Positions 8,446 to 16,422 of a stretch of 58,868 nt of DNA are shown one piece after another (the stretch's first letter is position 1; every line of letters begins with the position of its first letter). The DNA lies in NCBI GenBank assembly GCA_035540975.1, contig DATLFN010000008.1, forward strand, positions 1 through 58,868. The letters are read 5' to 3'. A program made the position numbers and the translations under genes. A model generated the notes under the pieces. It was not told where the DNA came from and did no database searches. It saw nothing but the letters and a program-made list of their open reading frames with translations. The stretch is from Acidimicrobiales bacterium (GTDB taxonomy: Bacteria > Actinomycetota > Acidimicrobiia > Acidimicrobiales > GCA-2861595).

Positions 8446-8669
8446 CCGCCGTGGGCGCCCGATCGCTCATTGGGCCGCCATCACGGATCGTGCCCTTCAC
8501 GCGCCGGGCCCTTCCAGTGATCGGGTGTCCGCTCCCGTCGCGTCGAAGCAATGGCCCTTCGGTGCGCTCCACCTTCGTCGAGCACCTCGTCAGGGGACCG
8601 CTTTCCCCTCGCCAACGGCGACGCTGGCCAGCGGAGCCAGCGACGGCTCACCACGCCCCCAACGTTGCG

Positions 8670-8893
8670 TCAGCCGCGAACGGGTGTCGCATCGCGGAGC
8701 GCGGCCATGGCTCGGGGAGCGACGTCCTCATCGCAGAGAAGCTCGTAGCGGCCGGCCGCGACGGCGCCGACGGACTGAAAATCCCGCCGCCCCGCCAATG
8801 CCCACTGCCCGAGGACTCCGAGGATGGCGCCGATGACGAGCCCCACGAGAAGGCCATACGTCGCGAGGGCGAGGCCCGACACGAGCGGGCCTG
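8670..8893 (-). pseudogene. General stress protein (glycine-zipper) C-terminal fragment
   Basis: The last ~70 codons read LALATYGLLVGLVIGAILGV, then WALAGRRDFQSVGAVAAG, then RYELLCDEDVAPRAMAAL. That is the conserved C-terminal half of general-stress/heat-induced proteins, with a hydrophobic glycine-zipper followed by GRRDFxSV and RYxxL. The N-terminal half is missing; upstream the frame is arginine-rich noise. It abuts, head to head, a LapA fragment on the other strand at about 8890. Confidence 0.6.
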
Positions 8894-9052
8894 GAGTTCC
8901 TGTGGTTCGACTTCGAGCTCCCGATCGGCGCCGCCATGCTCCTGGCCGCCGTCGCCGGCGCGCTGATCGACTCGTCGCTTGCGCTCGGCCGCGTCGTCCA
9001 GCTGCGCCTCGCAGCACGCCGCCACCGCCAGGCGGACCACGGCGTCGGCTGA
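8884..9052 (+). pseudogene. LapA-domain (DUF1049) membrane protein fragment
   Basis: The plus strand encodes GLEFLWFDFELPIGAAMLLA, then AVAGALIDSSLALGRVVQL and RLAARRHRQADHGVG, followed by TGA at 9050-9052. VEFLWFDFELPxxxxLLLA is the second half of LapA-type two-helix membrane proteins. The first transmembrane helix and any start codon are gone. The break point coincides with the truncated end of the stress-protein relic, suggesting a deletion or recombination joint there. Confidence 0.6.
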
Positions 9053-9118
9053 GCGCTTCCCCCGTCAGATTCCCGGCAGGCGGTGGGCGCGCAGGCGGCC
9101 CGGGGGCCCGGCAGGCGG

Positions 9119-9379
9119 CTACCGCCGGTGCGACCGGTTCTTATCCACGATGGCGACGAGTATGAGCACGAAGGCCAGCAGACGAACGACGTAGAGGGCG
9201 ACTCGCGGATCGGCGCCCGGATCACTCAGCCCGAGGGCCACGGCGTTGGCGGAAAACACGGCGAAGGCGGCGCCGAACAGCGCGAACAACCGGTCGCCCG
9301 ATCGCCGCCAGAACTTGAGGAACGACAGCGCCGCGACGAGGGAGCCCATGGCGATGATCCCGGACAGTAGCTGCCTCAT
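9119..9379 (-). CDS. DUF5985-like membrane protein (second of pair)
   Basis: An 86-residue protein with about three hydrophobic helices: IIAMGSLVAALSFLKFW (about 7-23), LFALFGAAFAVFSANAVAL and LYVVRLLAFVLILVAIVD. A charged WRRSGDR loop follows helix 1 and a basic tail (KNRSHRR) ends it. It resembles the DUF5985 family. Its ATG (9379) overlaps the stop of the preceding gene by 4 bases, indicating translational coupling. Function unknown. Confidence 0.65.
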   Translation of the reverse strand: MRQLLSGIIAMGSLVAALSFLKFWRRSGDRLFALFGAAFAVFSANAVALGLSDPGADPRVALYVVRLLAFVLILVAIVDKNRSHRR

Positions 9380-9633
9380 TCGGCGTCCCAGGCCAGCCCG
9401 TAGACGAGCAGGACGATGCCGGCGGCCGCGGGAACCAGCCGCCATGTCGAAAGGTCGGTGTCGGGGACGAGGATGAGGTCCACGACCAGGACGACGTTGT
9501 TGAGCCCGACGCCGACGAAACACAGGCCGCTCCAAAGCAGGAGACGGGTCCGCGTGCGGGCGTAGGCCCGGAGCAGCAGCACTGCGCAGGTAACGCTGGT
9601 GATGGCGCAGAGGAGGTACACCGCTTCTGCCAT
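9376..9633 (-). CDS. DUF5985-like membrane protein (first of pair)
   Basis: An 85-residue membrane protein with an N-terminal helix (AVYLLCAITSVTCAVLLL), a conserved-looking YARTRTRLLLWSGLCFVG segment, and further helices NVVLVVDLILV and AAAGIVLLVYGLAW. It matches the DUF5985 pattern (short helix, RTRxRLLxWS, FxGL). It starts one base after the stop of the upstream winged-helix gene and overlaps the next gene by 4 bases, so the three form a tight operon. Confidence 0.7.
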   Translation of the reverse strand: MAEAVYLLCAITSVTCAVLLLRAYARTRTRLLLWSGLCFVGVGLNNVVLVVDLILVPDTDLSTWRLVPAAAGIVLLVYGLAWDAE

Positions 9634-9634
9634 C

Positions 9635-10024
9635 TCAGTCCTCGTCTCTCAGGCGGAAGGCGTCCGAGAAGTCGCGGATCGGGCCGCTCGGTTTCGAGAA
9701 GATGATCGACACGATCGCCACGCGATAGGTGGGGTAGAGCTCGGCCAGGCTCGAGACCAGCCGAGCATCGCGGGGCCGCCTCGGCCGGAGGTGGAACGCC
9801 TCACGCTCGCGCGCCAAGAGCCCGGAGCGGGCGAGGTGGCCCAGGGCGGCGCCCGCCTGCTCGGGGTCCACTCGCAGCTCCCGGCCCACCGACGCCGCCG
9901 TCCACGCACCGCCGGGCCGCTCGTGCATCAGCAGGAGGACCTCCAGCTGGACGGCGCTGGTGAAGCACCGCTCGACGAACGCTCGGAGATCGGCGGGAAA
10001 CTCCCCTCTGGCAATTCGGCGCAC
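9635..10024 (-). CDS. Winged-helix protein heading the DUF5985 operon
   Basis: A 129-residue soluble protein. Residues ~20-90 look like a winged-helix domain (VQLEVLLLMHERPGGAWTAA, then VGRELRVDPEQAGAALGHLA, then RSGLLARE), followed by LAELYPTYRVAIVSIIFSKP and a C-terminal DFSDAFRLRDED tail. The gene at 19357-19692 encodes a paralogue with the same order (LQMEVLIALYDAQEP, then LAELYITRKVRVVAALL). The start is a GTG at 10024; no strong ribosome binding site. It probably senses or regulates something for the two membrane proteins translated with it; the ligand is unknown. Confidence 0.65.
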   Translation of the reverse strand: MRRIARGEFPADLRAFVERCFTSAVQLEVLLLMHERPGGAWTAASVGRELRVDPEQAGAALGHLARSGLLAREREAFHLRPRRPRDARLVSSLAELYPTYRVAIVSIIFSKPSGPIRDFSDAFRLRDED

Positions 10025-10069
10025 GCTACCGGTTCGGCGCTACGGCGGAGACCTTCCGCGGACGCGCCT

Positions 10070-11290
10070 TCACGGCACCGCTGGAGCGCTCCCCGCGAGG
10101 ATGCGGGCGACGTTGTCCGGGTGGAAGAACTCCGGGATGGGCAACGTGCCGGCCTGGACGCTCACGAAATCGTCGGCCGCCCGGCGGTCAGCGGCGACCG
10201 CCGCCAGGAGGTCCTGCTGCTCCGGCGGTGGAGGTTGGAGGTGGGCGAGCTGAAACGTCATCTCGTACATCGGCATGACGGAGCGGTCGCGCTCGGCCTG
10301 GTAAGCAGCCATCGCCTCGGCGTACGGGCGGCGGCCGGTGAACGCAGCGTCGATGGCGTCGGTGACGCGCTCTGCGTCGAGGAAGGCGTCGGTGATGCCC
10401 TGGGCGGTGATCGGGTGCACGCGATAGCCGGCGTCGCCGACCAGCGCCCACCCCGCTCCGTAGGGCTTCCTGAACCACCCGGACAGGTCGCTCGCCGTGC
10501 GGAAGCGCTCCTCGCGCCGGCCCCCGCGCAGGCGCTCCCCCAGCTCGGGGACTAGGTCGAAGGTCCGCCGGAACGTTCCTTCGACGTCTTCCCTGGCGGC
10601 ATCGAACTCGTCCTGCTGAAGGCCCACGATCACGAGGGTGAGGCCGTCGTGGGTGGGGAACGCCGCCATGCCGGAGGTGCCCCTCACCGCCACCTCGAAG
10701 CCGGCGCTGCCGGCGCCGCTCCAGTAGGAGTAGAACGTCGGGGCCAGCGGCGGCTTGGTGTTGTACTCCTCGGGCCGCACCGCCCTCGCAAGCGAGGAAT
10801 TCCGGCCGTCGGCGCCGATGACGATGCGGGCGTGCTCGGCCACCGCGCGGCCGGCCGCCTCCCTGCCCCGGACGCCGACCACCATTCCGTCCTCCACCAG
10901 GATCCCGTCGACCGAGAAGCCCGACCGGAACTCGACCCCGGCATTGGTGGCGGCCCCCACGAGCATCGTGTCCAGCACCTGCCGCCGGGGGCAGTACGCC
11001 TCGTCGACGCCGTCCGCCGGCCGCGGGGACCCGGCGATCGTGAACGGCCCGAAGTCGAAGCTGTAGGTCCGGACGGGCGGGCAGCCCGACGCCGCCAGCT
11101 CGTCCCTCAGGCCCCATCGGGCGAGCGCGGCGACGCCCGGCGCATGGATGAAGTGGGTCGACACGGTGTCGCTCGGGAAGGTCGCCCGGTCGACCATCAG
11201 CACGCGATACCCCCGGCGGGCCAGGAGCATCGCCGTGGGCGAGCCGGAACAGCGGGCGCCGATCACGATGGCGTCGTACCTCGGTGTCAT
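10070..11290 (-). CDS. FAD-dependent oxidoreductase (geranylgeranyl-reductase/PHBH type)
   Basis: A 406-residue flavoprotein. The N terminus YDAIVIGARCSGSPTAMLLA is the Rossmann FAD-binding motif, with the glycines in the GARCSGS variant common in this class. The middle contains VIGADGRNS (the DG motif), and residues ~285-300 contain LVGDAGYRVHPITAQGITDA, the GD motif that binds the FAD ribityl. It belongs to the flavin monooxygenase/geranylgeranyl reductase superfamily; hydroxylase or reductase cannot be decided. GGGAGG lies ~11 bases before the ATG. Confidence 0.85.
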   Translation of the reverse strand: MTPRYDAIVIGARCSGSPTAMLLARRGYRVLMVDRATFPSDTVSTHFIHAPGVAALARWGLRDELAASGCPPVRTYSFDFGPFTIAGSPRPADGVDEAYCPRRQVLDTMLVGAATNAGVEFRSGFSVDGILVEDGMVVGVRGREAAGRAVAEHARIVIGADGRNSSLARAVRPEEYNTKPPLAPTFYSYWSGAGSAGFEVAVRGTSGMAAFPTHDGLTLVIVGLQQDEFDAAREDVEGTFRRTFDLVPELGERLRGGRREERFRTASDLSGWFRKPYGAGWALVGDAGYRVHPITAQGITDAFLDAERVTDAIDAAFTGRRPYAEAMAAYQAERDRSVMPMYEMTFQLAHLQPPPPEQQDLLAAVAADRRAADDFVSVQAGTLPIPEFFHPDNVARILAGSAPAVP

Positions 11291-11526
11291 GTGGCCTGTG
11301 TCCTCCCGGGTCTCGATGGCAGGGAACGGCCCGCTATGGCTTCGCGGCCGCGCCGATGCTCCGCCGTGGCCGACTTCCCCTTCCGAGGAACCGTCCCCGG
11401 CAGGACCGGCGGCGTTACGGCCGTCCGGGCAACGGGATAACGCCCGGCAGGGCGCCGCGTGGACGGCTCGCGCGGCCGGCCCGGCGGTGTCTGGCGGTCG
11501 GCTGCGCCCGGCCCGGGCCGGTGCCC

Positions 11527-12522
11527 CTACCGTGCCGCCTCACGGTCCCCGCCATCGTCGGGGGGACGGCCGTGAGGCGACGCCGCCTGCCGCACCGCGT
11601 TCACCTCGGCGCCGACGAGCAGGGCGAGGCTGAGGAGGTAGACCCACAGGAGCACGGTCATGACGCCACCGATGGCGCCGAGGACCTGGCTCGCCCCGCC
11701 GGCCACGCGGAGGTATGCGTGAAGACCTGCGGAGAACGCCAGCCACAGCACGCCGGTGACGACGGCACCGGGCACCTCCGAGCGCAGCGACCCCCGTCGG
11801 TGGCGCGCGGTCCGGAACAACAGCGTCGCCCATCCGACGAGGAGGGCGGCCGCCAGCGGCAGGCGGGCCCAGGTCCAGAGCGTGGCGAAGGCGCTCCCGA
11901 GCCCGACGACCCGGGCGACGACGCGCCCCCCGCCCAGCAGCGGCCCGATGACGAACATGGCCAGCACCAGGGCGGCGAGGAGGAGCGTGGACACCGAGAA
12001 GACGAGGGCGAGGCCGGCCACCTCCAGGGGCGAGCGGTCCTCCTCGGCGTCGTAGACCACCGCCAGGGCCCGCATCGCCGCCCGCGTCGACCGCCACACC
12101 GACCAGACCAGGCCTGCACCGGCGAACGAGAGCAGGGCCACGTCGCGGTCGTCGAACAACGAGTCCACCGCCTCGACCGTCCCGCTGGCCCGCTCCCCCA
12201 GCACCCCGTCGAGGAAGCCGACCACGACCCGCTGCGTGCGATCGGCCACGTCGGCGCCCAGCAGCGCGTCGAGGAACCCGAGGGTGGCGGCGAGCGCCAG
12301 GAGGCCCGGGAAGACGCCGAGGAACGCGAAGAAGGCGACCTCGGCGGCCACCCCGGTGATCCGGTCGTCGGCCGCCTCGGCGCGAAAGCGGCGCGCCGAG
12401 TCCGCCCACAGGCGCCGCCGGTCGTCCCAGCTCCGGGCGTGCCCGCCGCCGCCCCCGGGCGGGCCGGCGCCGTGGTGCCGGTCAGCCGCTCGGTCGAGTT
12501 CGCCAGCGATCGCGCCGCGCAT
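11527..12522 (-). CDS. YihY/BrkB-family membrane protein
   Basis: A 331-residue integral membrane protein of the YihY/BrkB family. It has a hydrophilic N terminus to about residue 55, then about six helices: GVAAEVAFFAFLGVFPGLLA (the family's first helix), VALLSFAGAGLVWSVW with WRSTRAAMRALAVVYD, AGLALVFSVSTLLLAALVLA, LPLAAALLVGWATLLF, GAVVTGVLWLAFSAGLHAYL and VMTVLLWVYLLSLALLVGAE. The last (LLWxYLxxLxLLxGAExNA) is the diagnostic end of the family. The transported substrate is not established; older links to RNase BN are incorrect. It follows an MscS gene on the same strand and may join it in envelope stress functions. Confidence 0.85.
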   Translation of the reverse strand: MRGAIAGELDRAADRHHGAGPPGGGGGHARSWDDRRRLWADSARRFRAEAADDRITGVAAEVAFFAFLGVFPGLLALAATLGFLDALLGADVADRTQRVVVGFLDGVLGERASGTVEAVDSLFDDRDVALLSFAGAGLVWSVWRSTRAAMRALAVVYDAEEDRSPLEVAGLALVFSVSTLLLAALVLAMFVIGPLLGGGRVVARVVGLGSAFATLWTWARLPLAAALLVGWATLLFRTARHRRGSLRSEVPGAVVTGVLWLAFSAGLHAYLRVAGGASQVLGAIGGVMTVLLWVYLLSLALLVGAEVNAVRQAASPHGRPPDDGGDREAAR

Positions 12523-12582
12523 CGGTTCGTCCCTACCCGCGACGCAGGTCGTCCAGCCGTGGGCGGGGCGCCGCCGGCTCCC

Positions 12583-13626
12583 TCACCCGCCCTCGAGTCG
12601 GTCCGGCCCGCCCGCCGTCGCCGCCTCCCTCGCGTCCGGGCCGCCGGACCGAAACCACACGGTGCGCTGTGGGAACGGGATCTCGATGCCGGCGTCGTCG
12701 AACGCCCGCTTGATGCGCGCTCGCAGTTCCCGGGCCACCCGCCACTGGGCCAGCGGCTGGGTCTTGACCACCAGGCGGATCACGACGCCGTCCGCGCCGA
12801 GCGCCTCGACGCCCCACACCTCGGGCTCGGCGAGGATCGACTCGGACCAGTGCGGGTCCTCCCACGTCTCCCGGGCGACCCGCTCGATGACCTCGGCGGC
12901 GCGGTACGTACCCGTGGCGTAGGCGACCTGGACGTCGAGCAGGGCCCTCGACCAGTCCTGCGACTTGTTGGCGACGCGGGCAATCTCGCCGTTCGGCACG
13001 TGCCAGACGTTGCCCTCGACGTCCCGCAGCCGGGTCGTGCGCAGGCTCAGGCCCTCGACCGTCCCCGACGCCGGTCCCACATCGATCACGTCGCCCACGC
13101 CGTACTGGTCCTCGATGAGCATGAAGATCCCCGAGAGGAAGTCGCGCACGAGGTTCTGGGCCCCGAAGCCGAGGGCGATGCCGACGATCCCCGCACCCGC
13201 CACGAGGGGCCCCAGGTCGACGCCGAGCTCGCCGAGGACGGTCAGGGCGGCGACCGTCCAGATGGCGAACCCCGCCACGCTGGCGAGCAGCCCCCCGATC
13301 GTCTCGGCCCGCTGCGCCGTGCGGGCCGTCGGCGGGCCACCGGTCCGGAGCAAGGCCCCGGCCGAGCGCTCGCTGGCGGACACGACGTCCGCGCTGACCG
13401 CCCCGAGCCCCCGGATGAACCGCCCGACCGCCCTGCGCACCAGGCGCGCGGAGAGCCACGCCAGGGCGAGGACGAGCAGGATCTTGGTCGGCCGCGCCAG
13501 GAACAGGTCGCCCGCCCGGGCCGCCGCCTCGCTCCCGGTCAGCCGGAACAGGGCCGTGCAGACCGCGCCCGCCTCCTCGGAGGACCCGCACGCGGTCGTC
13601 GGGGTCTCGGCGTGGGCGAGCATCAC
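12583..13626 (-). CDS. MscS-family mechanosensitive channel
   Basis: A 347-residue protein. A helix near residues 45-62 (TKILLVLALAWLSARLV) and one near 110-130 precede the MscS pore helix and beta domain: LVAGAGIVGIALGFGAQNLV (TM3, GxAxGFGAQ), DFLSGIFMLIEDQYGVGDVI, then GTVEGLSLRTTRLRDVEGNV and VPNGEIARVANKSQ. This is the core signature of small-conductance channels that open under hypo-osmotic stress. The first codon is GTG with an ATG following. A GTCACGG direct repeat lies ~85-100 bases upstream (13707-13724), the same motif as before the response regulator operon. Confidence 0.85.
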   Translation of the reverse strand: MMLAHAETPTTACGSSEEAGAVCTALFRLTGSEAAARAGDLFLARPTKILLVLALAWLSARLVRRAVGRFIRGLGAVSADVVSASERSAGALLRTGGPPTARTAQRAETIGGLLASVAGFAIWTVAALTVLGELGVDLGPLVAGAGIVGIALGFGAQNLVRDFLSGIFMLIEDQYGVGDVIDVGPASGTVEGLSLRTTRLRDVEGNVWHVPNGEIARVANKSQDWSRALLDVQVAYATGTYRAAEVIERVARETWEDPHWSESILAEPEVWGVEALGADGVVIRLVVKTQPLAQWRVARELRARIKRAFDDAGIEIPFPQRTVWFRSGGPDAREAATAGGPDRLEGG

Positions 13627-13706
13627 CGCTGCGGACGTCGGGGCGCGGTGGTCGCACGCACCCGTCCCATCTTGCCCCGGCAGCTTCTTGGGCCGATGGC
13701 AACGAG

Positions 13707-13724
13707 GTCACGGTCGCGTCACGG
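13707..13724 (-). promoter_or_regulatory. Candidate response-regulator box (GTCACGG direct repeat)
   Basis: Two GTCACGG heptamers start 11 bases apart (13707 and 13718). Direct repeats spaced about one helical turn are the usual dimer sites of OmpR-type regulators; the motif resembles actinobacterial MtrA boxes (GTCAC-rich direct repeats). An identical arrangement lies upstream of the regulator gene at 18582-18599. It sits upstream of the MscS gene and just beyond the lipoprotein stop. Binding is inferred. Confidence 0.5.
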
Positions 13725-13732
13725 CCGTCGCC

Positions 13733-14296
13733 TCAGGCGATCATGCCGGCGTAGTCGTCCCGGGCAACGGGCGCCGGGGCCAACGACCCGTCCGAGCGGG
13801 GGACCTGGACGGGGACGCCGTCGAGCCGGAAGGCGACCTGGCCCACGCCGGGCAGAGCGGTCAGGGTGCAGACCAGCTGGGCGACGAGCATGACCTGGGC
13901 GTCGGAGCCGACGGCGGCGGCGGCCGGCGCCAGGTCGACCTGGGCGACACCGGCGCGGACGTCCACCGCCAGGACCAGCGCCACGTCGGGCAGGGCGGTG
14001 GTCAGGCCCGCGGGCTCACGAGGCGGCGAGACGAGCGCGCCCACCACGTCGAGCGGGCTTGGCGAGGCCTCGATCGGCTGGGCGACGGGAACGACCATCC
14101 GGCCGGCCACGAAGCACAGCTCGACGTCCGCCGTGGTCTCGGCCGTCGGGCGCAGCAGCGGTGGTGCGTCCGGGTCGAGCAGCGCGTAGGGCACAGCGCC
14201 ATCGGCCTCCGTCCGAGCCGAACGCTCGACCGGCACACCGCACCCGATCGCGACGAGCACGACGGCGCACGCCAGGGCGACGCGGGCCGTCCTCAC
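13733..14296 (-). CDS. GerMN-domain lipoprotein (LpqB-like)
   Basis: A 187-residue exported lipoprotein. The N terminus has a signal helix ending in the lipobox VAIG-C (Cys about residue 19). The rest is one GerMN-type domain: TADVELCFVAGRMVVPVAQ, then PLDVVGALVSPPREP, ALVLAVDVRAGVAQVDLAPA and LVAQLVCTLTALPGVGQVAF, matching the sporulation/spore-germination fold found in LpqB. Its GTG overlaps the stop of the kinase gene (GTGA), the same arrangement as mtrB-lpqB. LpqB-like proteins modulate the kinase from outside the membrane, which is the inferred role here. It is shorter than LpqB and lacks its beta-propeller. Confidence 0.8.
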   Translation of the reverse strand: MRTARVALACAVVLVAIGCGVPVERSARTEADGAVPYALLDPDAPPLLRPTAETTADVELCFVAGRMVVPVAQPIEASPSPLDVVGALVSPPREPAGLTTALPDVALVLAVDVRAGVAQVDLAPAAAAVGSDAQVMLVAQLVCTLTALPGVGQVAFRLDGVPVQVPRSDGSLAPAPVARDDYAGMIA

Positions 14297-15663
14297 GGGC
14301 GGATACCGGGAAGCTCGAACACGAAGCGGGCGCCGCCGCCGGGGGCCTCCTCGACCCAGGCCCGCCCACCGTGCAGCCGGAGGTGCTCCTCCACCAGAGC
14401 CAGCCCCAGCCCCGTCCCGGTGCCAGTGCCCGCCTCGACCCCGGCCGAGCCGCGAGCAAAGCGACGGAACACCGTGTCTCGCTCCTCCGGCGGCACCCCG
14501 GGGCCGTCGTCGTCGAGGACGATCCGCACGCCGCCGTCGCTCGCGGCCACGGTCACCTGCGTCGTGCCCCCGGCGTAGACGCCGGCGTTCACCATCACGT
14601 TGGCCAGCGCCTGGGCGAGGCGGCGCCGGTCTGCGACGATCTCCCTCGGTGCGCCGTCGGCCATGGCGAGGCGGGCGCCGGGGGCGTGCTCGTCGAGCTG
14701 GTCGCGGACCAGCGCCTCGAGATCGACGGGCTCGGCACGGACCTCTGCCGTGCCAGCGTCGCTCCGGGCGATGTCCAGCAGCTCCACGACCGTCCGCTCG
14801 AACCCGGCCACCCGCTGGGTCAGCACGTCGAGGACTGCCGCGGCATCCGCGGTGAAGGTGGCTCGCCTCCGCTGGAGAACGTCGACCGAGGCGCGGATGG
14901 CGGCGAGCGGCGAGCGCAGCTCGTGGGTGACGTCGGCCGTGAACCGGATCTCGCGCTCGACCCGGGACTCGAGGGCGGCCGCCATGTCGTTGAAGGCGAC
15001 GACGAGAGGACGCAGCTCGCCGTCCGCAGGTACCGGAAGCCGGGTGGCGAGATCGCCGGCGGCGATGCGCGCCGCCGCCGCGCCGACCGGGGCGAGGGGG
15101 CGCACCGCCCGCCCGGCACTGGCCCATCCCAGCCCTCCGGCGACCACGCTCGCGGCGACCGCCGCCACGGACGACGCCCGTGCGAACAGCGAAAGCGTGC
15201 GGTCCACGTCGTCCAGCGGGAAGATCTCGTACCACTCGGCGTCCACGGCTCGCACCGGGACGCCGACGGCGAGGCGGGGACGGCCGTCCGCACCCGCCGT
15301 GCGTTGGAGGCCGGCATGGCCGGCGCCCACCACCCTCGTCAGGTCGCGGGGGACGGCGTCGGCACCGCCGATCACGGTCGCGTACCACTCGCCGTGGTAG
15401 CGCAGGGCGGCGTCGGACGCGTTGCCACCGTCGATGCTCGCCATGAGGGCCGCCAGGTCGGCGTCGCTCGCCCTCAGGGCGCTGCGCACGAGGCGAGCGT
15501 GCGCGTATGCCTGTGACCGGGCCGCGTCGTCCCGCTGCTCGAGCAGGTACCGGCGAGCCAGGACGTAACCGGCGACGGCGACGGCCACGGCCACCACGAG
15601 GCCGGTCAGGGCGAACCCGATCGCCACGCGGCCTCGCAGGCCGAACAGGCGGGAGCGGCTCAC
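14293..15663 (-). CDS. Sensor histidine kinase (second of cluster)
   Basis: A 456-residue membrane kinase. TM1 is at about residues 10-32 (IGFALTGLVVAVAVAVAGYV), an extracytoplasmic domain spans ~33-165, TM2 follows (SSVAAVAASVVAGGLGWA), then HAMP. The dimerisation domain has the H box FTADVTHELRSPLAAI. The catalytic domain has the N box (LANVMVNAGVYA), G1 DDDGPGVP and G2 GTGLGLALVEEHL. The GTG start (15663) overlaps the stop of the upstream degenerate regulator (GTGA) and the stop overlaps the lipoprotein start. Its phospho-acceptor partner is not the adjacent regulator, whose receiver lacks the Asp; the canonical regulator at the head of the operon is a candidate. Confidence 0.88.
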   Translation of the reverse strand: MSRSRLFGLRGRVAIGFALTGLVVAVAVAVAGYVLARRYLLEQRDDAARSQAYAHARLVRSALRASDADLAALMASIDGGNASDAALRYHGEWYATVIGGADAVPRDLTRVVGAGHAGLQRTAGADGRPRLAVGVPVRAVDAEWYEIFPLDDVDRTLSLFARASSVAAVAASVVAGGLGWASAGRAVRPLAPVGAAAARIAAGDLATRLPVPADGELRPLVVAFNDMAAALESRVEREIRFTADVTHELRSPLAAIRASVDVLQRRRATFTADAAAVLDVLTQRVAGFERTVVELLDIARSDAGTAEVRAEPVDLEALVRDQLDEHAPGARLAMADGAPREIVADRRRLAQALANVMVNAGVYAGGTTQVTVAASDGGVRIVLDDDGPGVPPEERDTVFRRFARGSAGVEAGTGTGTGLGLALVEEHLRLHGGRAWVEEAPGGGARFVFELPGIRP

Positions 15664-16418
15664 GGCCGGAGCACGAAGCCGTCGCCTTGGACCGCTTCGA
15701 CGGCTGGCGCACCGGCGGCCGTCAGGACGGCCGACAGCCGGGCGATGCACTCGTCGAGGCGCTCCGCCGCGCCCCGGCCATGGCGGGCCGCGAGACGCTC
15801 CCGGAGGGCGGCGCGCGTGACGACGCACCCGCAGCGCTCCGCCAGGGTGCCGAGCACGGTGGCGTCCTCGGCCGTCACGTCTTGGTCGACACCCTCCATC
15901 CGGCCCGCCCCCCGAGCGACCCGGACGGCGACGGGGCCGAGCCGCACGGTCCGCTCGGCGGCCAGCGGGCCGGCCGTCCGCCGGACGACCGCCCGTAGGC
16001 GGGCAGCCACTTCGTCAGGGTGGAAGGGGAGGTCGATGTGATCGTCGGCACCGGCGTCGAGCGCGGCCAGTCGGCTCACCGCCCCCCCGGCGGAAACGAC
16101 CAGGATGGCCGTCCGCCCTCGCCGCCGGATTTGCGTGCACAACTCGGGTACGTCGATTCCGGGCAGCGCCGACGCCACCACGACGGCGTCGAGCAGGTGG
16201 ACGCCCGCCAGGTAGAGCGCGGTCTCGCCATCGGCCGCAAACACCGTGGTCAGACCCACCCTGCGGACCACGCGCTCGATCCGGTCCCTCGTCTCGGCCA
16301 TGGTGCAGACGACGAGGACCCGGCCGCGCAGCGGCGCAGGCGGTCCGCTGCCCATCCCCGGCTCGGTCCGCACCATGTCGTCGAGCGTGGCAGCTACGTG
16401 CTGCCCATCGGTCGCCAT
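15660..16418 (-). CDS. OmpR-type regulator with degenerate receiver domain
   Basis: A 252-residue protein. Residues ~30-145 are receiver-like: RVLVVCTMAETRDRIERVV, then LLDAVVVASALPGIDVPELC, then ILVVSAGGAVSRLAALDAGA and DDHIDLPFHPDEVAARLRAV. Three key positions differ from active receivers: the acidic pair after VLVV is CTM, the phospho-acceptor Asp position in DAVVVASALPG is Ala/Ser, and the conserved Lys of KPF is replaced in LPFHPDE. A C-terminal OmpR-like winged helix remains (DQDVTAEDATVLGTLAERCG, ending VEAVQGDGFVLRP). It should not be phosphorylated in the normal way. It lies between two kinases, 4 bases after one and overlapping the other. The ATG at 16418 is chosen; no strong ribosome binding site. 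Confidence 0.75.
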   Translation of the reverse strand: MATDGQHVAATLDDMVRTEPGMGSGPPAPLRGRVLVVCTMAETRDRIERVVRRVGLTTVFAADGETALYLAGVHLLDAVVVASALPGIDVPELCTQIRRRGRTAILVVSAGGAVSRLAALDAGADDHIDLPFHPDEVAARLRAVVRRTAGPLAAERTVRLGPVAVRVARGAGRMEGVDQDVTAEDATVLGTLAERCGCVVTRAALRERLAARHGRGAAERLDECIARLSAVLTAAGAPAVEAVQGDGFVLRP

Positions 16419-16422
16419 CGGG

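Noticed and set aside
8438-8460. tRNA 3' end as a possible attachment site of an integrated element
   Set aside because: No integrase gene and no second copy of the tRNA 3' sequence recognised within the window.
11284-13893. An 869-codon plus-strand frame
   Set aside because: It is antisense to the BrkB-like and MscS genes; the composition (EGEEQ/RR repeats) is typical of shadow frames in GC-rich DNA.
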